DNA of 64,000 nucleotides from Caulobacter sp. (GCA_028291055.1 JAQGIP010000051.1:1-64000); one strand, 5' to 3'. Shown: positions 14,919 to 22,581, counted from the first letter of the stretch. The notes: generated by a model not told the origin, from the letters alone. Numbers and translations are program-made.

Positions 14919-15036
14919 GGCGGGACGCGCTATCGAGGGCCCGGCGGCGTCCGTAGCTCCTGGAAGGACGCCCTTGCGGTCGAACCCGTAGGGGCCGCGT
15001 CAGCGGCGGGACCGAGCACGGCCGCCGGGCGCTCCC
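14919..15036. repeat. Right copy of imperfect palindromic element flanking defence operons
   Basis: Same orientation and layout as the copy at 3805-3915: GGCGGGACGCGC at the start, outer arms GAGGGCCCGGCGG and CCGCCGGGCGCTC with one mismatch, and an inner CCCGTAGGGGCCGCG-TCA-GCGGCGGGACCGAGC. The arm sequences differ from the left copy in both halves, so pairing is kept while sequence changes. It lies between the abiEi promoter and the VRR-NUC gene. Together the two copies enclose exactly the two convergent CD-NTase operons. Confidence 0.6.
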
Positions 15037-15080
15037 CGCTTAAAACATGAGACGAACTTTCGCCGCTCGGCACCGATGCT

Positions 15081-16346
15081 ATGTCTAGGCGCATGACCCT
15101 GGCTCCTGACAAGGTTGATGCTCCCGCCTGTCTTCACACGGAGACGGCATGCCTCAACCAGCATGAGCTCATTCGGAAGTATCGATGCGAAGCCTGCGCC
15201 GGCGTGATGATGTGCGCCTGCGACGAGGCGTTCGGCCGGCGCTTCCTGTCGCATCAGCTTAGCGAGGGGCGCGAACTTGCCAGCCAAGAGCGCGTCAATG
15301 TCACGCTAGGCTTCCAGCCTGGCGTTTGCGCCGAATGCCGGGACCTGCCGGCTGAGCCGGCGCCTGCGGGCGAAATCCACGGCCGCACATCGAAGATCAA
15401 ACGGTACTATTGGCGCGAGCTGTTTTTCGAGGAAATGCGGAGGAAGGCGGATTGGACCGAGGCCCATTCCGACGCTGACGCGGCCGAGCGCTCAGAGGCT
15501 CACGCTGCAATCGATGAGCAGGTCCTCGCCGACATCAAGGCGCTGCACGCGACGGCGCCGAAGTATGTGATCGCCGAACCGTCTCAGTCGGAAATCCTGA
15601 AGCGCTACGGCGTGGAAGTGCTGTCGATACCGGCCGATTATGTCGAGACGCCGCAAAAAGGTGCCGTGATCCAAGACATCACGGGGCCGATTTCGCCGGA
15701 AGACTTCGTCAGCCGTCACTTCGAGGCGGGAGGCTGGGCGGTGATGCCGCTGGAGAGCGTTCCGCTCCACTGCCTCTTCGGTGTGATGATGTGGCTGCTG
15801 ATCGAAGACCCCGAAGATCCTCGCAGCCGAATGGTGAGCTTCGGTGATCGCGCGGCGTACGAGGCGCAGCGTGAGAAGCCGGCCATCTGGACGCGGCACC
15901 CCGAGGACTTCGGGAGCAAGGGGTATGCCCTGCGGCGCAGGTCAGCCATCAAACGGCATTTCGAACTGATACCGCCGGAGCGCGAAGAGCTCCTATCGCT
16001 GTTCGACTACTGGCGGCCTTACAGTGCGAACCTGCGGCAGTACCTTTGGGCGCATCGCGAGGCTGACGTGGATCGCGCGCGGCGGCTGGTCGAAGTGCTG
16101 CCGCCGGAAACCATCAAGCGGATCCTGCGCCATCTCTTCGGCGACTACTGGGGCCGATTCCTCGGGTGGCCGGACCTGCTGCTACATCGCGGCGAGGAAA
16201 TCATGTTGCTGGAAGTGAAGTCCTCATCGGACAAGCTGAGCCAGGACCAGAAGGGCTGGATCGCCGACAATCACGATCACCTGCATCTCCCGTTCAAGCT
16301 CGTGAAGCTGCACCGCAACACTCCCAAGACGCGGCGCACGGCGTAG
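15081..16346 (+). CDS. VRR-NUC domain nuclease with N-terminal cysteine cluster
   Basis: A 421-aa protein ending in a VRR-NUC (PD-(D/E)XK-type) nuclease domain: FLGWPDLLLHRGEEIMLLEV with Asp365, Glu378 and Lys380, then KSSSDKLSQDQKGW, the typical EVK...D.LS..Q core. The N-terminus has a likely zinc site: CEAC (36, 39), CAC (45, 47), His58 and CAEC (83, 86). A central helical region links them. VRR-NUC domains occur in FAN1, phage nucleases and type III restriction-like proteins. The Cys cluster could bind nucleic acid. Start: ATG 15081 is taken, and ATG 15093 is possible. It is the first gene right of the repeat and converges with the TIR gene with a 12-bp gap. A defence role is suggested by context only. 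Confidence 0.8.
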   Translation: MSRRMTLAPDKVDAPACLHTETACLNQHELIRKYRCEACAGVMMCACDEAFGRRFLSHQLSEGRELASQERVNVTLGFQPGVCAECRDLPAEPAPAGEIHGRTSKIKRYYWRELFFEEMRRKADWTEAHSDADAAERSEAHAAIDEQVLADIKALHATAPKYVIAEPSQSEILKRYGVEVLSIPADYVETPQKGAVIQDITGPISPEDFVSRHFEAGGWAVMPLESVPLHCLFGVMMWLLIEDPEDPRSRMVSFGDRAAYEAQREKPAIWTRHPEDFGSKGYALRRRSAIKRHFELIPPEREELLSLFDYWRPYSANLRQYLWAHREADVDRARRLVEVLPPETIKRILRHLFGDYWGRFLGWPDLLLHRGEEIMLLEVKSSSDKLSQDQKGWIADNHDHLHLPFKLVKLHRNTPKTRRTA

Positions 16347-16358
16347 GAGTTCGTCAGC

Positions 16359-17327
16359 CTATCGACGCTGCAGCGGCTCAATGAAGACGCTCCAATAGAG
16401 TTCGGCCGCGCCCTCAAGCGAGAGCTTCTCATCTTCGCGCCCGCCCCGACCCATCCGGGCCATTCCCATGCTGCGCAGAAAGAGCGCTTGGTTGTCGGCG
16501 TCGATGGAGAGGTTCTCGTTGTAGGAGTTGGATTCGGTTGTCTCGCTTGAGGAGTACGCAATGCCGCCGCCGAAGTGCCCTCCACCCATGAAGATGGTGC
16601 AGCGCGTGGCGGCCTTCCCGTCGCGATAGGCCACGCAGCTGAAGCGATTGGCGTCGATCCGGCGGAAGGTCCCCTCGACCCCGGGATTGCGGGCTCCGAT
16701 CTCGGCCAGGGAGTTCTCGAAGAACTTGGCCAGGTAGTCGAAAGCCTGCAGCCGGAACGTATCCTTGTCCTGCTCGGTGAAATGTTTGGCGATACGCAGG
16801 TTGCTGGACCGGGTCGGCTCGACCGCGGCCGGCGCCGACACCGGCTGCGGCGCCGGTTGGGTGCGTGGCGCGATAGCGCCGCGCGATGCCGCGAGCCTCT
16901 CAGCGGCGACCCGAACCGCCTTGGCGACTTCCAGCAACGCCTGGTCGCGGTCGGGCCATTGGGTAATCGGGCGGCCGTCCGGGGGCGTCGCCATGAGCTT
17001 GCCGAAGGGAGCACCATGCCAGTCGCAGGCCCGCAGGATGACGGGGATGACGATGGCCTCGCCTGCCGCATGGCGCTCCATGGCCCGCAGCATCTCGCGG
17101 TCATAGCAATAGTCGGACGCCAGGAAGTCGGCACTGACCAGCAGCAGGATGATGTCGTCGGTCTCCAAATGGACGTCGATCGCGTGATCGAACTCCTCGC
17201 CGGCGCCGATCCTTCGGTCATGCCAGGTTTCGATGACGCCCTGGCGCTTGAGGAGGGCCAGCTGCTTTTCAAGCTGGTCCCGCAGCGCCTCATCAACGTG
17301 CGAATAGGAGAAGAAGACGCTCGCCAA
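16359..17327 (-). CDS. TIR-domain protein with conserved C-terminal domain
   Basis: A 322-aa protein. Residues 1-140 are a TIR domain: box 1 VFFSYSHVDE, then RRIGAGEEFDHAID, LLLVSADFLASDYCYDREM with the catalytic-type Glu78, and VIPVILRACDWHGAPFG. Bacterial TIR domains hydrolyse NAD or make cADPR-like signals. A Pro/Ala linker (about 150-175) leads to a C-terminal domain (about 180-322; LRIAKHFTEQDKDTFRLQAF, CTIFMGGGHFGGGIAYSS, ending WSVFIEPLQRR) that I recall in other TIR proteins but cannot name. It may be the sensor. Start: the only good candidate is TTG at 17327, with GGAG 7 nt upstream and the TIR core beginning at residue 4. Upstream in-frame ATGs lack homology. It converges with the VRR-NUC gene. 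Confidence 0.85.
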   Translation of the reverse strand: MASVFFSYSHVDEALRDQLEKQLALLKRQGVIETWHDRRIGAGEEFDHAIDVHLETDDIILLLVSADFLASDYCYDREMLRAMERHAAGEAIVIPVILRACDWHGAPFGKLMATPPDGRPITQWPDRDQALLEVAKAVRVAAERLAASRGAIAPRTQPAPQPVSAPAAVEPTRSSNLRIAKHFTEQDKDTFRLQAFDYLAKFFENSLAEIGARNPGVEGTFRRIDANRFSCVAYRDGKAATRCTIFMGGGHFGGGIAYSSSETTESNSYNENLSIDADNQALFLRSMGMARMGRGGREDEKLSLEGAAELYWSVFIEPLQRR

Positions 17328-17388
17328 GACGTGGCTCCGAGCTGATTCCGAGGATATCTCTGGTCCTAGATGGAGGCGCCGCCCCGGG

Positions 17389-17610
17389 ATGGACAAGGTC
17401 GAACGCGTAGCCCGCGCCATATGCCAGGCCCGAGGCCAGAACCCCGACGCCGATTCCGGGCGTGGGCCGATGGTCACGGTGACCCGGCAGAGCAGCAGCC
17501 ACTCGACACACTACAGCCAGGAACAGCAGGCTGTGCCCAACTGGCGGACCTTCGAGACCGAGGCAAAGGTCTTCATCGCAGCCCAAGAGGCCCTCGCCGA
17601 TGAAACCTGA
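17389..17610 (+). CDS. Small conserved hypothetical protein (73 aa)
   Basis: No function is recognised. The sequence begins MDKVERVARAICQARGQNPD and ends WRTFETEAKVFIAAQEALAD, a pattern I associate with short proteins encoded on mobile elements and phages of alphaproteobacteria. GGAGG lies at 17372-17376, 12 nt before the ATG, somewhat far for a ribosome site. It is transcribed divergently from the TIR gene, with a 61-bp gap. Composition is hydrophilic without membrane segments. Confidence 0.6.
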   Translation: MDKVERVARAICQARGQNPDADSGRGPMVTVTRQSSSHSTHYSQEQQAVPNWRTFETEAKVFIAAQEALADET

Positions 17611-17645
17611 GCCCGGCCGGCGGATCCTCGATAGTGGTCGCGGCC

Positions 17646-18182
17646 ATGGGACCTGATCGTCTCTGGCTTCCGACGTCGGCGCTCGTCTCCCAGCCCATCG
17701 CCGAGATCGACAAGGGCGCCCTGGTGCTGATGCGCCCTCACGGCCGCAACAAGCTGCCGATGCTCGGCTTTCGCTTCGATCACGACGACGGCCGTTTCAT
17801 CTACCCCCTGGGTGGCGCTCCCGACGGACGCGGCGATCTTGGGAAGGTTCTCGACGTCACCGATTGGGAGGAACCGGCCTACCGTGTCGACCTCTCTCAT
17901 TCGGTGGAGGCTGACCTGACGGCGCCGCTCTCAGCATGGGGTGTCGATGCCCCCCGTGCGGGTGACTTAGTGGCCGGCGAAGCCGGCGCCGCGCTGATCG
18001 CCAGGTTTCATCCCAAAGGCGGTTTTCCTCATCATCGGCCGGTCAGCCTGTGCGCCTGGTCCGCGATCGAAGAGAAAGGGCTCGATACGGCGTTCCAGAC
18101 CTGGCGCCTGCGGATCGATGTGCCGGGTGGGGACCCGCTCTACCTGGATCCGTTCGCTCCACCGGCGCCGCCCAGTCCCTAG
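17646..18182 (+). CDS. Hypothetical protein (178 aa)
   Basis: I do not recognise this family. The protein opens MGPDRLWLPTSALVSQPIAE, has a beta-rich core (KGALVLMRPHGRNKLPMLGF, DDGRFIYPLGG) and ends in a Pro-rich tail (PFAPPAPPSP). There is no signal peptide or TM segment. ATG 17646 is used, and a GTG at 17634 would add four residues. It follows the 73-aa gene in the same direction by 35 bp and precedes a hipA remnant, so it belongs to the accessory segment. Codon usage (strong third-position GC) supports real coding. Confidence 0.55.
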   Translation: MGPDRLWLPTSALVSQPIAEIDKGALVLMRPHGRNKLPMLGFRFDHDDGRFIYPLGGAPDGRGDLGKVLDVTDWEEPAYRVDLSHSVEADLTAPLSAWGVDAPRAGDLVAGEAGAALIARFHPKGGFPHHRPVSLCAWSAIEEKGLDTAFQTWRLRIDVPGGDPLYLDPFAPPAPPSP

Positions 18183-18218
18183 CGATCACCCCTGCCCAGC
18201 GTAGGGGCTGCTTTCCAG

Positions 18219-18482
18219 GTGACCTGGCCCATGACGGGCATGCCCAGGGTCCACGCCCTCGCCCTCAACGAGACCGACCAGGACGCCTCGCTCGACATCG
18301 CACTCGGCGTGGCCAGCTACTTCCGGCTAGACAAGGCCGAGGCCAGCACCATCGCCAAGAATGTCGGCGACGCGGTGGCCACCTGGCACGATGTCGCACC
18401 CCACCACGGCCTCACCGCCAACCAGGTCGACTGGATGGCGACCGCCTTCGAACATGACCATCTGGCGGCGGTTAGGGCATAG
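18219..18482 (+). pseudogene. hipA: HipA 3' remnant
   Basis: The frame encodes only the C-terminal end of a HipA-type Ser/Thr kinase toxin: VHALALNETDQDASLDIALG then VASYFRLDKAEASTIAKNVG and WHDVAPHHGLTANQVDWMATAFEHDHL. This corresponds to the final helices of HipA, ending in the typical DRMASAFEHEDL-like motif. The catalytic kinase core and HipB are absent upstream, where an unrelated gene ends at 18182. The ATG at 18219 is thus an internal codon. It marks decay or a recombination edge at the right end of the accessory region. Confidence 0.75.
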
Positions 18483-18921
18483 AATCGAGAGATGGACAGG
18501 CATCACCGGCGTTTGAAATGCTTGGGCGAGCCTTGCGAATCTCCGATTGCGACTCGCGGGAGACGCCCACTTTCGTAGGATGCCGCGCCGTTTAGCGCTG
18601 CTGACGGGAAATTGCGACGTCGACGTCGCAAATGCGTGCACGCGAAAGCCCCCGAGCGCCCAATCGCTAGAACGAAAAGGAAAGAGAAGTAGAACCTTCG
18701 TGTGCAATCCGCGCACACGCGATCGTCTAACTATTTGAAAAGATTCACCACTCCGTCCAGTCCATCATCGGGGCGACGGACAATCTGTGCGCGGGCGCGG
18801 GCGTCATCGGCGGCTAGATAGGGGCAAACGTCCTTCAGGGCCAGAAGCCACGGCCGCTCTGGCCAGATCGCGCGCGGCCAAGCTAGTCTCCGGACCAAGA
18901 GATCCGTCCCGGAGTCGCCCG
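18483..18921. other. Gene-free junction between accessory region and chromosome
   Basis: About 440 bp with no convincing gene on either strand. It is less GC-rich than its surroundings (for example GAACGAAAAGGAAAGAGAAG near 18672-18691). It contains a perfect 20-bp palindrome (18612-18631) and an inverted repeat GTGTGC...GCGCACAC near 18700-18720. No tRNA or integrase attachment sequence was recognised, though a junction of the conjugative element could lie here. Confidence 0.5.
18612..18631. promoter_or_regulatory. Perfect 20-bp palindrome
   Basis: TTGCGACGTCGACGTCGCAA is identical to its own reverse complement over all 20 bases. A symmetric site of this length is typical of a dimeric or tetrameric regulator operator, or of a recombination site. 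The nearest genes are the hipA remnant to the left (HipB-type operators are palindromic) and the TPR lipoprotein to the right. Confidence 0.5.
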
Positions 18922-19488
18922 ATGAAATCCTCCGCCGCCCCTGGCGCCCTGCTCGCCGTCCTGGCCCTCTCGGCCCTGGCCGCCGCCTGCGCGCCGGCGA
19001 CGCCCCCCGCGCCCCAGCCCGCCAGCATGGCCGACGGCGACAAATGCTTCGGCGACCGCGACTACGCCTGCGCCGAGGCCAACTACCGCGGCTACCTGAA
19101 GCTCTACCCCCAGGACGTCCGCGCCAATGCCGTGCTGGGCATCACGCTTACCCGCGAGAGCAAGCACCACGACGCCCTGCCCTACTTCCAAAAGGCCATC
19201 GACGCCGGCGAGGGGACCTACGACCTCTACGCCAACTATGCGCTCAGCCTCGACGCCACCGGCGATACGGAGGGCGCGATCAAATACAACCGCCGCGCCC
19301 TCGACGCCGTCCCCAGCCTGGTCGACGTGCGCGGCGCCCTGGCGCGCCAGCTGGCCAAGCAGGGCAAGACCGACGAAGCCATCAAGCTGCTGCGCGACTT
19401 CGACAAGCACCTGGTGTCGCTCGGCGAGCAACCCTACTTCACCGGCCAGATCGCCGCCCTGGAAGACAAGGCGGCGAAAAAGCCCTGA
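18922..19488 (+). CDS. TPR-repeat lipoprotein
   Basis: A 188-aa secreted protein. Residues 1-24 form a lipoprotein-like signal (ALLAVLALSALAAACAPATP, Cys as candidate lipidation site, although -3 is Ala rather than Leu). The remainder is at least three TPR-like helical pairs: CFGDRDYACAEANYRGYLKL, ANAVLGITLTRESKHHDALP, YDLYANYALSLDATGDTEGA and RGALARQLAKQGKTDEAIKL. TPR lipoproteins act as scaffolds in envelope assemblies. The gene resembles TadD-type proteins in layout, but no tad genes adjoin it, so no pathway is assigned. The stop shares a base with the next ATG (TGATG). It is the first gene that looks like stable chromosome. Confidence 0.75.
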   Translation: MKSSAAPGALLAVLALSALAAACAPATPPAPQPASMADGDKCFGDRDYACAEANYRGYLKLYPQDVRANAVLGITLTRESKHHDALPYFQKAIDAGEGTYDLYANYALSLDATGDTEGAIKYNRRALDAVPSLVDVRGALARQLAKQGKTDEAIKLLRDFDKHLVSLGEQPYFTGQIAALEDKAAKKP

Positions 19489-19868
19489 TGACCGGCGCGA
19501 TCCAGACCGTGGGCGGCGTGCGCCTGCTCGTCTTCCCGCCGCACGGCCCCGTCGCCGCCGGCGAGCTCGACGCCACCGACCTCATCGGCGAGGCCTTCGG
19601 CGCCGACGCGGGCATGGTGGCCATCCCCTTGAGCCGGCTTTCGCCCGACTTCCTGGTCTTGAGCACCCGCATCGCCGGCCTGATCCTGCAGAAGTTCATC
19701 AACTACGGTATCCGCGTCGCCATCCTGGGCGACATCACCGCCGCCGTGGACGCCAGCGACGCCCTGCGCGACTTCGTGCGCGAGTCCAACCGGGGCCAAT
19801 GGGTGTGGTTCGCGCCGGACCTGGCGGCGCTTGAAGCCCGCCTGACCGACAGCGCGCCGGGCGCCTGA
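19488..19868 (+). CDS. DUF4180 domain protein
   Basis: A 126-aa cytoplasmic protein matching DUF4180: VRLLVFPPHGPVAAGELDAT, DLIGEAFGADAGMVAIPLSR, FLVLSTRIAGLILQKFINYG, RVAILGDITAAVDASDALRD and FVRESNRGQWVWF. The family has a STAS/SpoIIAA-like alpha/beta appearance and no established function. It is translationally coupled to the TPR lipoprotein (TGATG) and 3 bp upstream of the pantothenate-kinase-like gene, so the three probably form an operon. Confidence 0.85.
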   Translation: MTGAIQTVGGVRLLVFPPHGPVAAGELDATDLIGEAFGADAGMVAIPLSRLSPDFLVLSTRIAGLILQKFINYGIRVAILGDITAAVDASDALRDFVRESNRGQWVWFAPDLAALEARLTDSAPGA

Positions 19869-19870
19869 CG

Positions 19871-20578
19871 GTGGCTGCCGAACCCATCGACATCCCCGGC
19901 CTGGCCCAACGCCTCACCGCCCTGCGCACCCCCGGCCAGACCCTGGTGGTCGGCATCACCGGCGCCGTGGCCGCCGGCAAGAGCACCCTGGCCGAGGGCC
20001 TGCGCGACGCCCTGGTCCAGGCCGGCCTCAAGGCCGAGCTGGTCTGCACCGACGGCTTCCTCTTCCCCAACGCGGTGCTGGAGGCCAAGGGCCTGACCCT
20101 GCGCAAGGGCTTTCCGGAAAGCTACGACACCGACGCCATGATGGCCGCCATCTGGACCGCGCGCTCGGGCGAGGCGGTGTTCCCCGGCTATTCCCACACC
20201 ACCTACGACATCGACCCGGCGCTCACCCGCACGATCGCCCACCCCGACATCCTGATCGTCGAAGGCCTCGGCTTCCCGCCCGGCCAGGCCATGGCCGACA
20301 CCCTGATCTACCTCGACGCCGAGGAGGCCGATCTGGAGGCCTGGTTCGTGGCCCGCTTCATGCGGCTGTGGCGCGAGGCGGAGTTCGACCCGGCCTCCTT
20401 CTACTTCCGCTTCCGGGTCATGGACGCGGCCCAGGCGCAGGCCTTCGGACATCAGGTCTGGCAGCGCATCAACCTGCCCAACCTGCGCGACCACATCGTC
20501 CATCACCGGCCCGGCGCCGACCTCGTCCTGCGCAAGGCGGCCGACCACACCCTGTCGCTGGTCCGCGCGCCTCAGTAG
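19871..20578 (+). CDS. CoaA-like (type I pantothenate kinase family) P-loop kinase
   Basis: A 235-aa kinase with type I pantothenate kinase blocks: P-loop GITGAVAAGKST, VCTDGFLFPNAVLEAKGLTL, RKGFPESYDTDAMM, VFPGYSHTTYDIDPA, DILIVEGLGFPPGQAM, LIYLDAEEADLEAWFVARFM and INLPNLRDHIVHHRPGADLV. CoaA makes 4'-phosphopantothenate, the first step to CoA. This protein is shorter than typical CoaA (about 310-320 aa), lacking N-terminal helices, so it may phosphorylate a different small molecule. The start is GTG 19871. The stop overlaps the convergent UBP zinc-finger gene by 7 bp. Confidence 0.8.
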   Translation: MAAEPIDIPGLAQRLTALRTPGQTLVVGITGAVAAGKSTLAEGLRDALVQAGLKAELVCTDGFLFPNAVLEAKGLTLRKGFPESYDTDAMMAAIWTARSGEAVFPGYSHTTYDIDPALTRTIAHPDILIVEGLGFPPGQAMADTLIYLDAEEADLEAWFVARFMRLWREAEFDPASFYFRFRVMDAAQAQAFGHQVWQRINLPNLRDHIVHHRPGADLVLRKAADHTLSLVRAPQ

Positions 20579-20883
20579 TAGCGCGGGATCGGCCCCAGCT
20601 GCGGCGTCGCCTCCGCGTCGGAGAGCTCGAAGGCCACCTCGTCCACATAGCACCAGGCCCACTTCTCCGGCGGATCATAGCCCTCGATGATCGGATGGCT
20701 GGTGGCATGAAAATGCTTCGTCGCATGCCGGTTGGGGCTGTCGTCGCAGCAGCCCACATGCCCACAGGTGCGGCACAGGCGCAGATGCACCCAGCGCGCG
20801 CCGATCTTCAGGCAATCCTCGCACCCCTTGGCGCTCGGCGTGACCTTCTGGATGTGCTCGATGTGGGGACAGTCCTGCGCCAT
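20572..20883 (-). CDS. UBP-type zinc finger protein
   Basis: A 103-aa protein built of one ZnF-UBP domain: CPHIEHIQKVTPSAKGCEDC, RLCRTCGHVGCCDDSPNRHA and TKHFHATSHPIIEGYDPPEK. In eukaryotes this fold binds the ubiquitin C-terminus, whereas its bacterial partner is unknown. In many bacteria such a protein sits beside a thioredoxin-reductase-like flavoprotein with a cyclic-nucleotide-binding domain, and here it follows that gene by 18 bp in the same direction, so joint function is likely. ATG 20883 is preferred over 20898. It overlaps the coaA-like gene convergently. Confidence 0.88.
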   Translation of the reverse strand: MAQDCPHIEHIQKVTPSAKGCEDCLKIGARWVHLRLCRTCGHVGCCDDSPNRHATKHFHATSHPIIEGYDPPEKWAWCYVDEVAFELSDAEATPQLGPIPRYY

Positions 20884-20901
20884 GCCGCTCTCCTTCAATC
20901 T

Positions 20902-22581
20902 CTAGGCCGTGGTGACCGGCGCGTCCGCCAGATAGCCGTGCAGGGCCGCCACCACCTGAGCCCCCTCGCCGATCGCCGCGCCCACCCGCTTGACCGACCC
21001 GCAGCGCACATCGCCCACCGCGAACACCCCCGCCACGCTGGATTGCAGCAGTGGCGCATCGTCCATCCCGGTGATCACGAACCCGCCGTTGTCCAGGGCC
21101 ACGCCACAGTCCCCCAGCCAGCCGGTCGCCGGGTCGGCGCCCACGAACAGGAACAGGTTGCGGATGGTCTCGGTGTGGCGGATATCGCCCGCCCGGTCAT
21201 GCCAGGTGATGGCTTCCAGCCCAATGCCCGGGTCGCCGTCCAGCGCCAGCACCTCCGCCTCGGTGATCAGTTCGATATTGGCCGCGGCCTCGATGCGGTC
21301 GATCAGATAGCGCGACATGCTGGCCGCCAGCCCCTGGCCCCGCACCAGCATCTTCACGACGCGCGCATGGCCTGAGAGGAAGACCGCCGCCTGCCCCGCC
21401 GAATTGCCGCCGCCCACCAGCATCACCGTTTCGCCGGCGCACAGCCTGGCCTCCACCGGCGAAGCCCAATACCACACGCCCCGGCTCTCGAACTCCTCCA
21501 GCCGCGCCACCGCCGGGCGGCGGTAGGACGCCCCGCTGGCCACCACCACCGCCTTGGCCCGGATCTCCTCGCCCTCGGTGCTGCGCAGCACGAAGACCCC
21601 GCTGCGCCGCGAACAATCCAGCGACGCCACCTGCCAGGGGATCATCGGCTCGGCCCCAAACTTCTGGGCCTGCACGAAGGCGCGGCCCGCCAGCGCCTGG
21701 CCCGAAATCCCGGTGGGAAAGCCGAGGTAGTTCTCGATCCGCGCGCTGGCTCCCGCCTGGCCGCCATAGGCGCGGCAATCGACCAGCGCCACCGACAAGC
21801 CCTCCGAGGTCGCATAGACCGCCGTGGCCAGCCCCGCAGGGCCCGCGCCCACCACCGCCACGTCATGGATCTTGCCCGCCGTCGGCGCGCCCACCATGCC
21901 CAGCGCGTGCGCCAGATCGGTCTCGCTCGGGTCGCTCAGCACCCGCCCATCCGGCGTCACCACCAGCGGCAGCCGCAGGCCTTGCGCCGCATAACGCGTG
22001 GTCAATTCACGCGCCTCGGCGTCGACCTCGGGGTCCAGCAGATGGTGCGGATGGCCGTTGCGGGTCAGGAAGTTCTGCAGCCGCGCCACGCCCGCCCCAT
22101 GGGCCGCGCCGATCAGCACCGCCCCGCCCGTCTGGCTCTCGATCAGATTGACCCGCCGCAGGATCAGGGCGCGCACGATCCGCTCGCCCAGTTCGGCCTC
22201 GGCCACCAGCAACCGCCGCAACGCTTCCGGCGGAATGACCAGCGCCTCGACGTCGCCCTCGGCGTGTCCGTCGACCAGCGCCGCGCGCCCCGACAGCTGG
22301 CCCACCTCGGCCAGGAACTGGCCCACGCCCTGCTCCGTCACCGGCGTCACATGGCCCAGGCCGTCGCGCTGGGTGATCGCCACATGGCCGGACAGGATCA
22401 CGAACATCCCGTCGGTTGTCACCCCCGTGGTGAACAGCGCCTCGCCGTCGCGATAGCGCCGCACCTCGCCGAAGCGTTGCATGCGGCCGATCTCGGCGGG
22501 CGTCAGCGTCGGAAACGCCTGCTCCATCCGCCCACCGAAGGTCGGCAGTATGGACGGGTCGTTTGAGAGATCATCCGACAT
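20902..22581 (-). CDS. Cyclic-nucleotide-binding thioredoxin-reductase-like flavoprotein
   Basis: A 559-aa fusion. Residues about 25-145 are a cNMP-binding domain (YRDGEALFTTGVTTDGMFVI, VGQFLAEVGQLSGRAALVDG). Residues about 150-215 are a GST/glutaredoxin-like linker (FLTRNGHPHHLLDPEV). Residues about 240-555 are a TrxR-like FAD/NAD(P)H module: VAVVGAGPAGLATAVYATSE, YGGQAGASARIENYLGFPTG, VMLVGGGNSAGQAAVFLSGH and VFAVGDVRCGSVKRVGAAIG. The redox CxxC of thioredoxin reductase is replaced by WASPVEARLC, leaving only one Cys, as in other cNMP-linked members, so the enzyme probably uses another acceptor. It lies just upstream of the UBP zinc-finger gene. The substrate is unknown. Confidence 0.87.
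   Translation of the reverse strand: MSDDLSNDPSILPTFGGRMEQAFPTLTPAEIGRMQRFGEVRRYRDGEALFTTGVTTDGMFVILSGHVAITQRDGLGHVTPVTEQGVGQFLAEVGQLSGRAALVDGHAEGDVEALVIPPEALRRLLVAEAELGERIVRALILRRVNLIESQTGGAVLIGAAHGAGVARLQNFLTRNGHPHHLLDPEVDAEARELTTRYAAQGLRLPLVVTPDGRVLSDPSETDLAHALGMVGAPTAGKIHDVAVVGAGPAGLATAVYATSEGLSVALVDCRAYGGQAGASARIENYLGFPTGISGQALAGRAFVQAQKFGAEPMIPWQVASLDCSRRSGVFVLRSTEGEEIRAKAVVVASGASYRRPAVARLEEFESRGVWYWASPVEARLCAGETVMLVGGGNSAGQAAVFLSGHARVVKMLVRGQGLAASMSRYLIDRIEAAANIELITEAEVLALDGDPGIGLEAITWHDRAGDIRHTETIRNLFLFVGADPATGWLGDCGVALDNGGFVITGMDDAPLLQSSVAGVFAVGDVRCGSVKRVGAAIGEGAQVVAALHGYLADAPVTTA

Noticed and set aside
18483-18921. Possible tRNA or attachment site at the right end of the accessory region
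   Set aside because: No cloverleaf, T-loop consensus or CCA-type 3' end could be found on either strand, and no integrase gene is in the window.
19871-20578. Annotating the P-loop kinase as uridine kinase or phosphoribulokinase
   Set aside because: The DGFLFPNAVLEAKGL and RKGFPESYD blocks are those of type I pantothenate kinases. Short length leaves substrate open, so no symbol was given.
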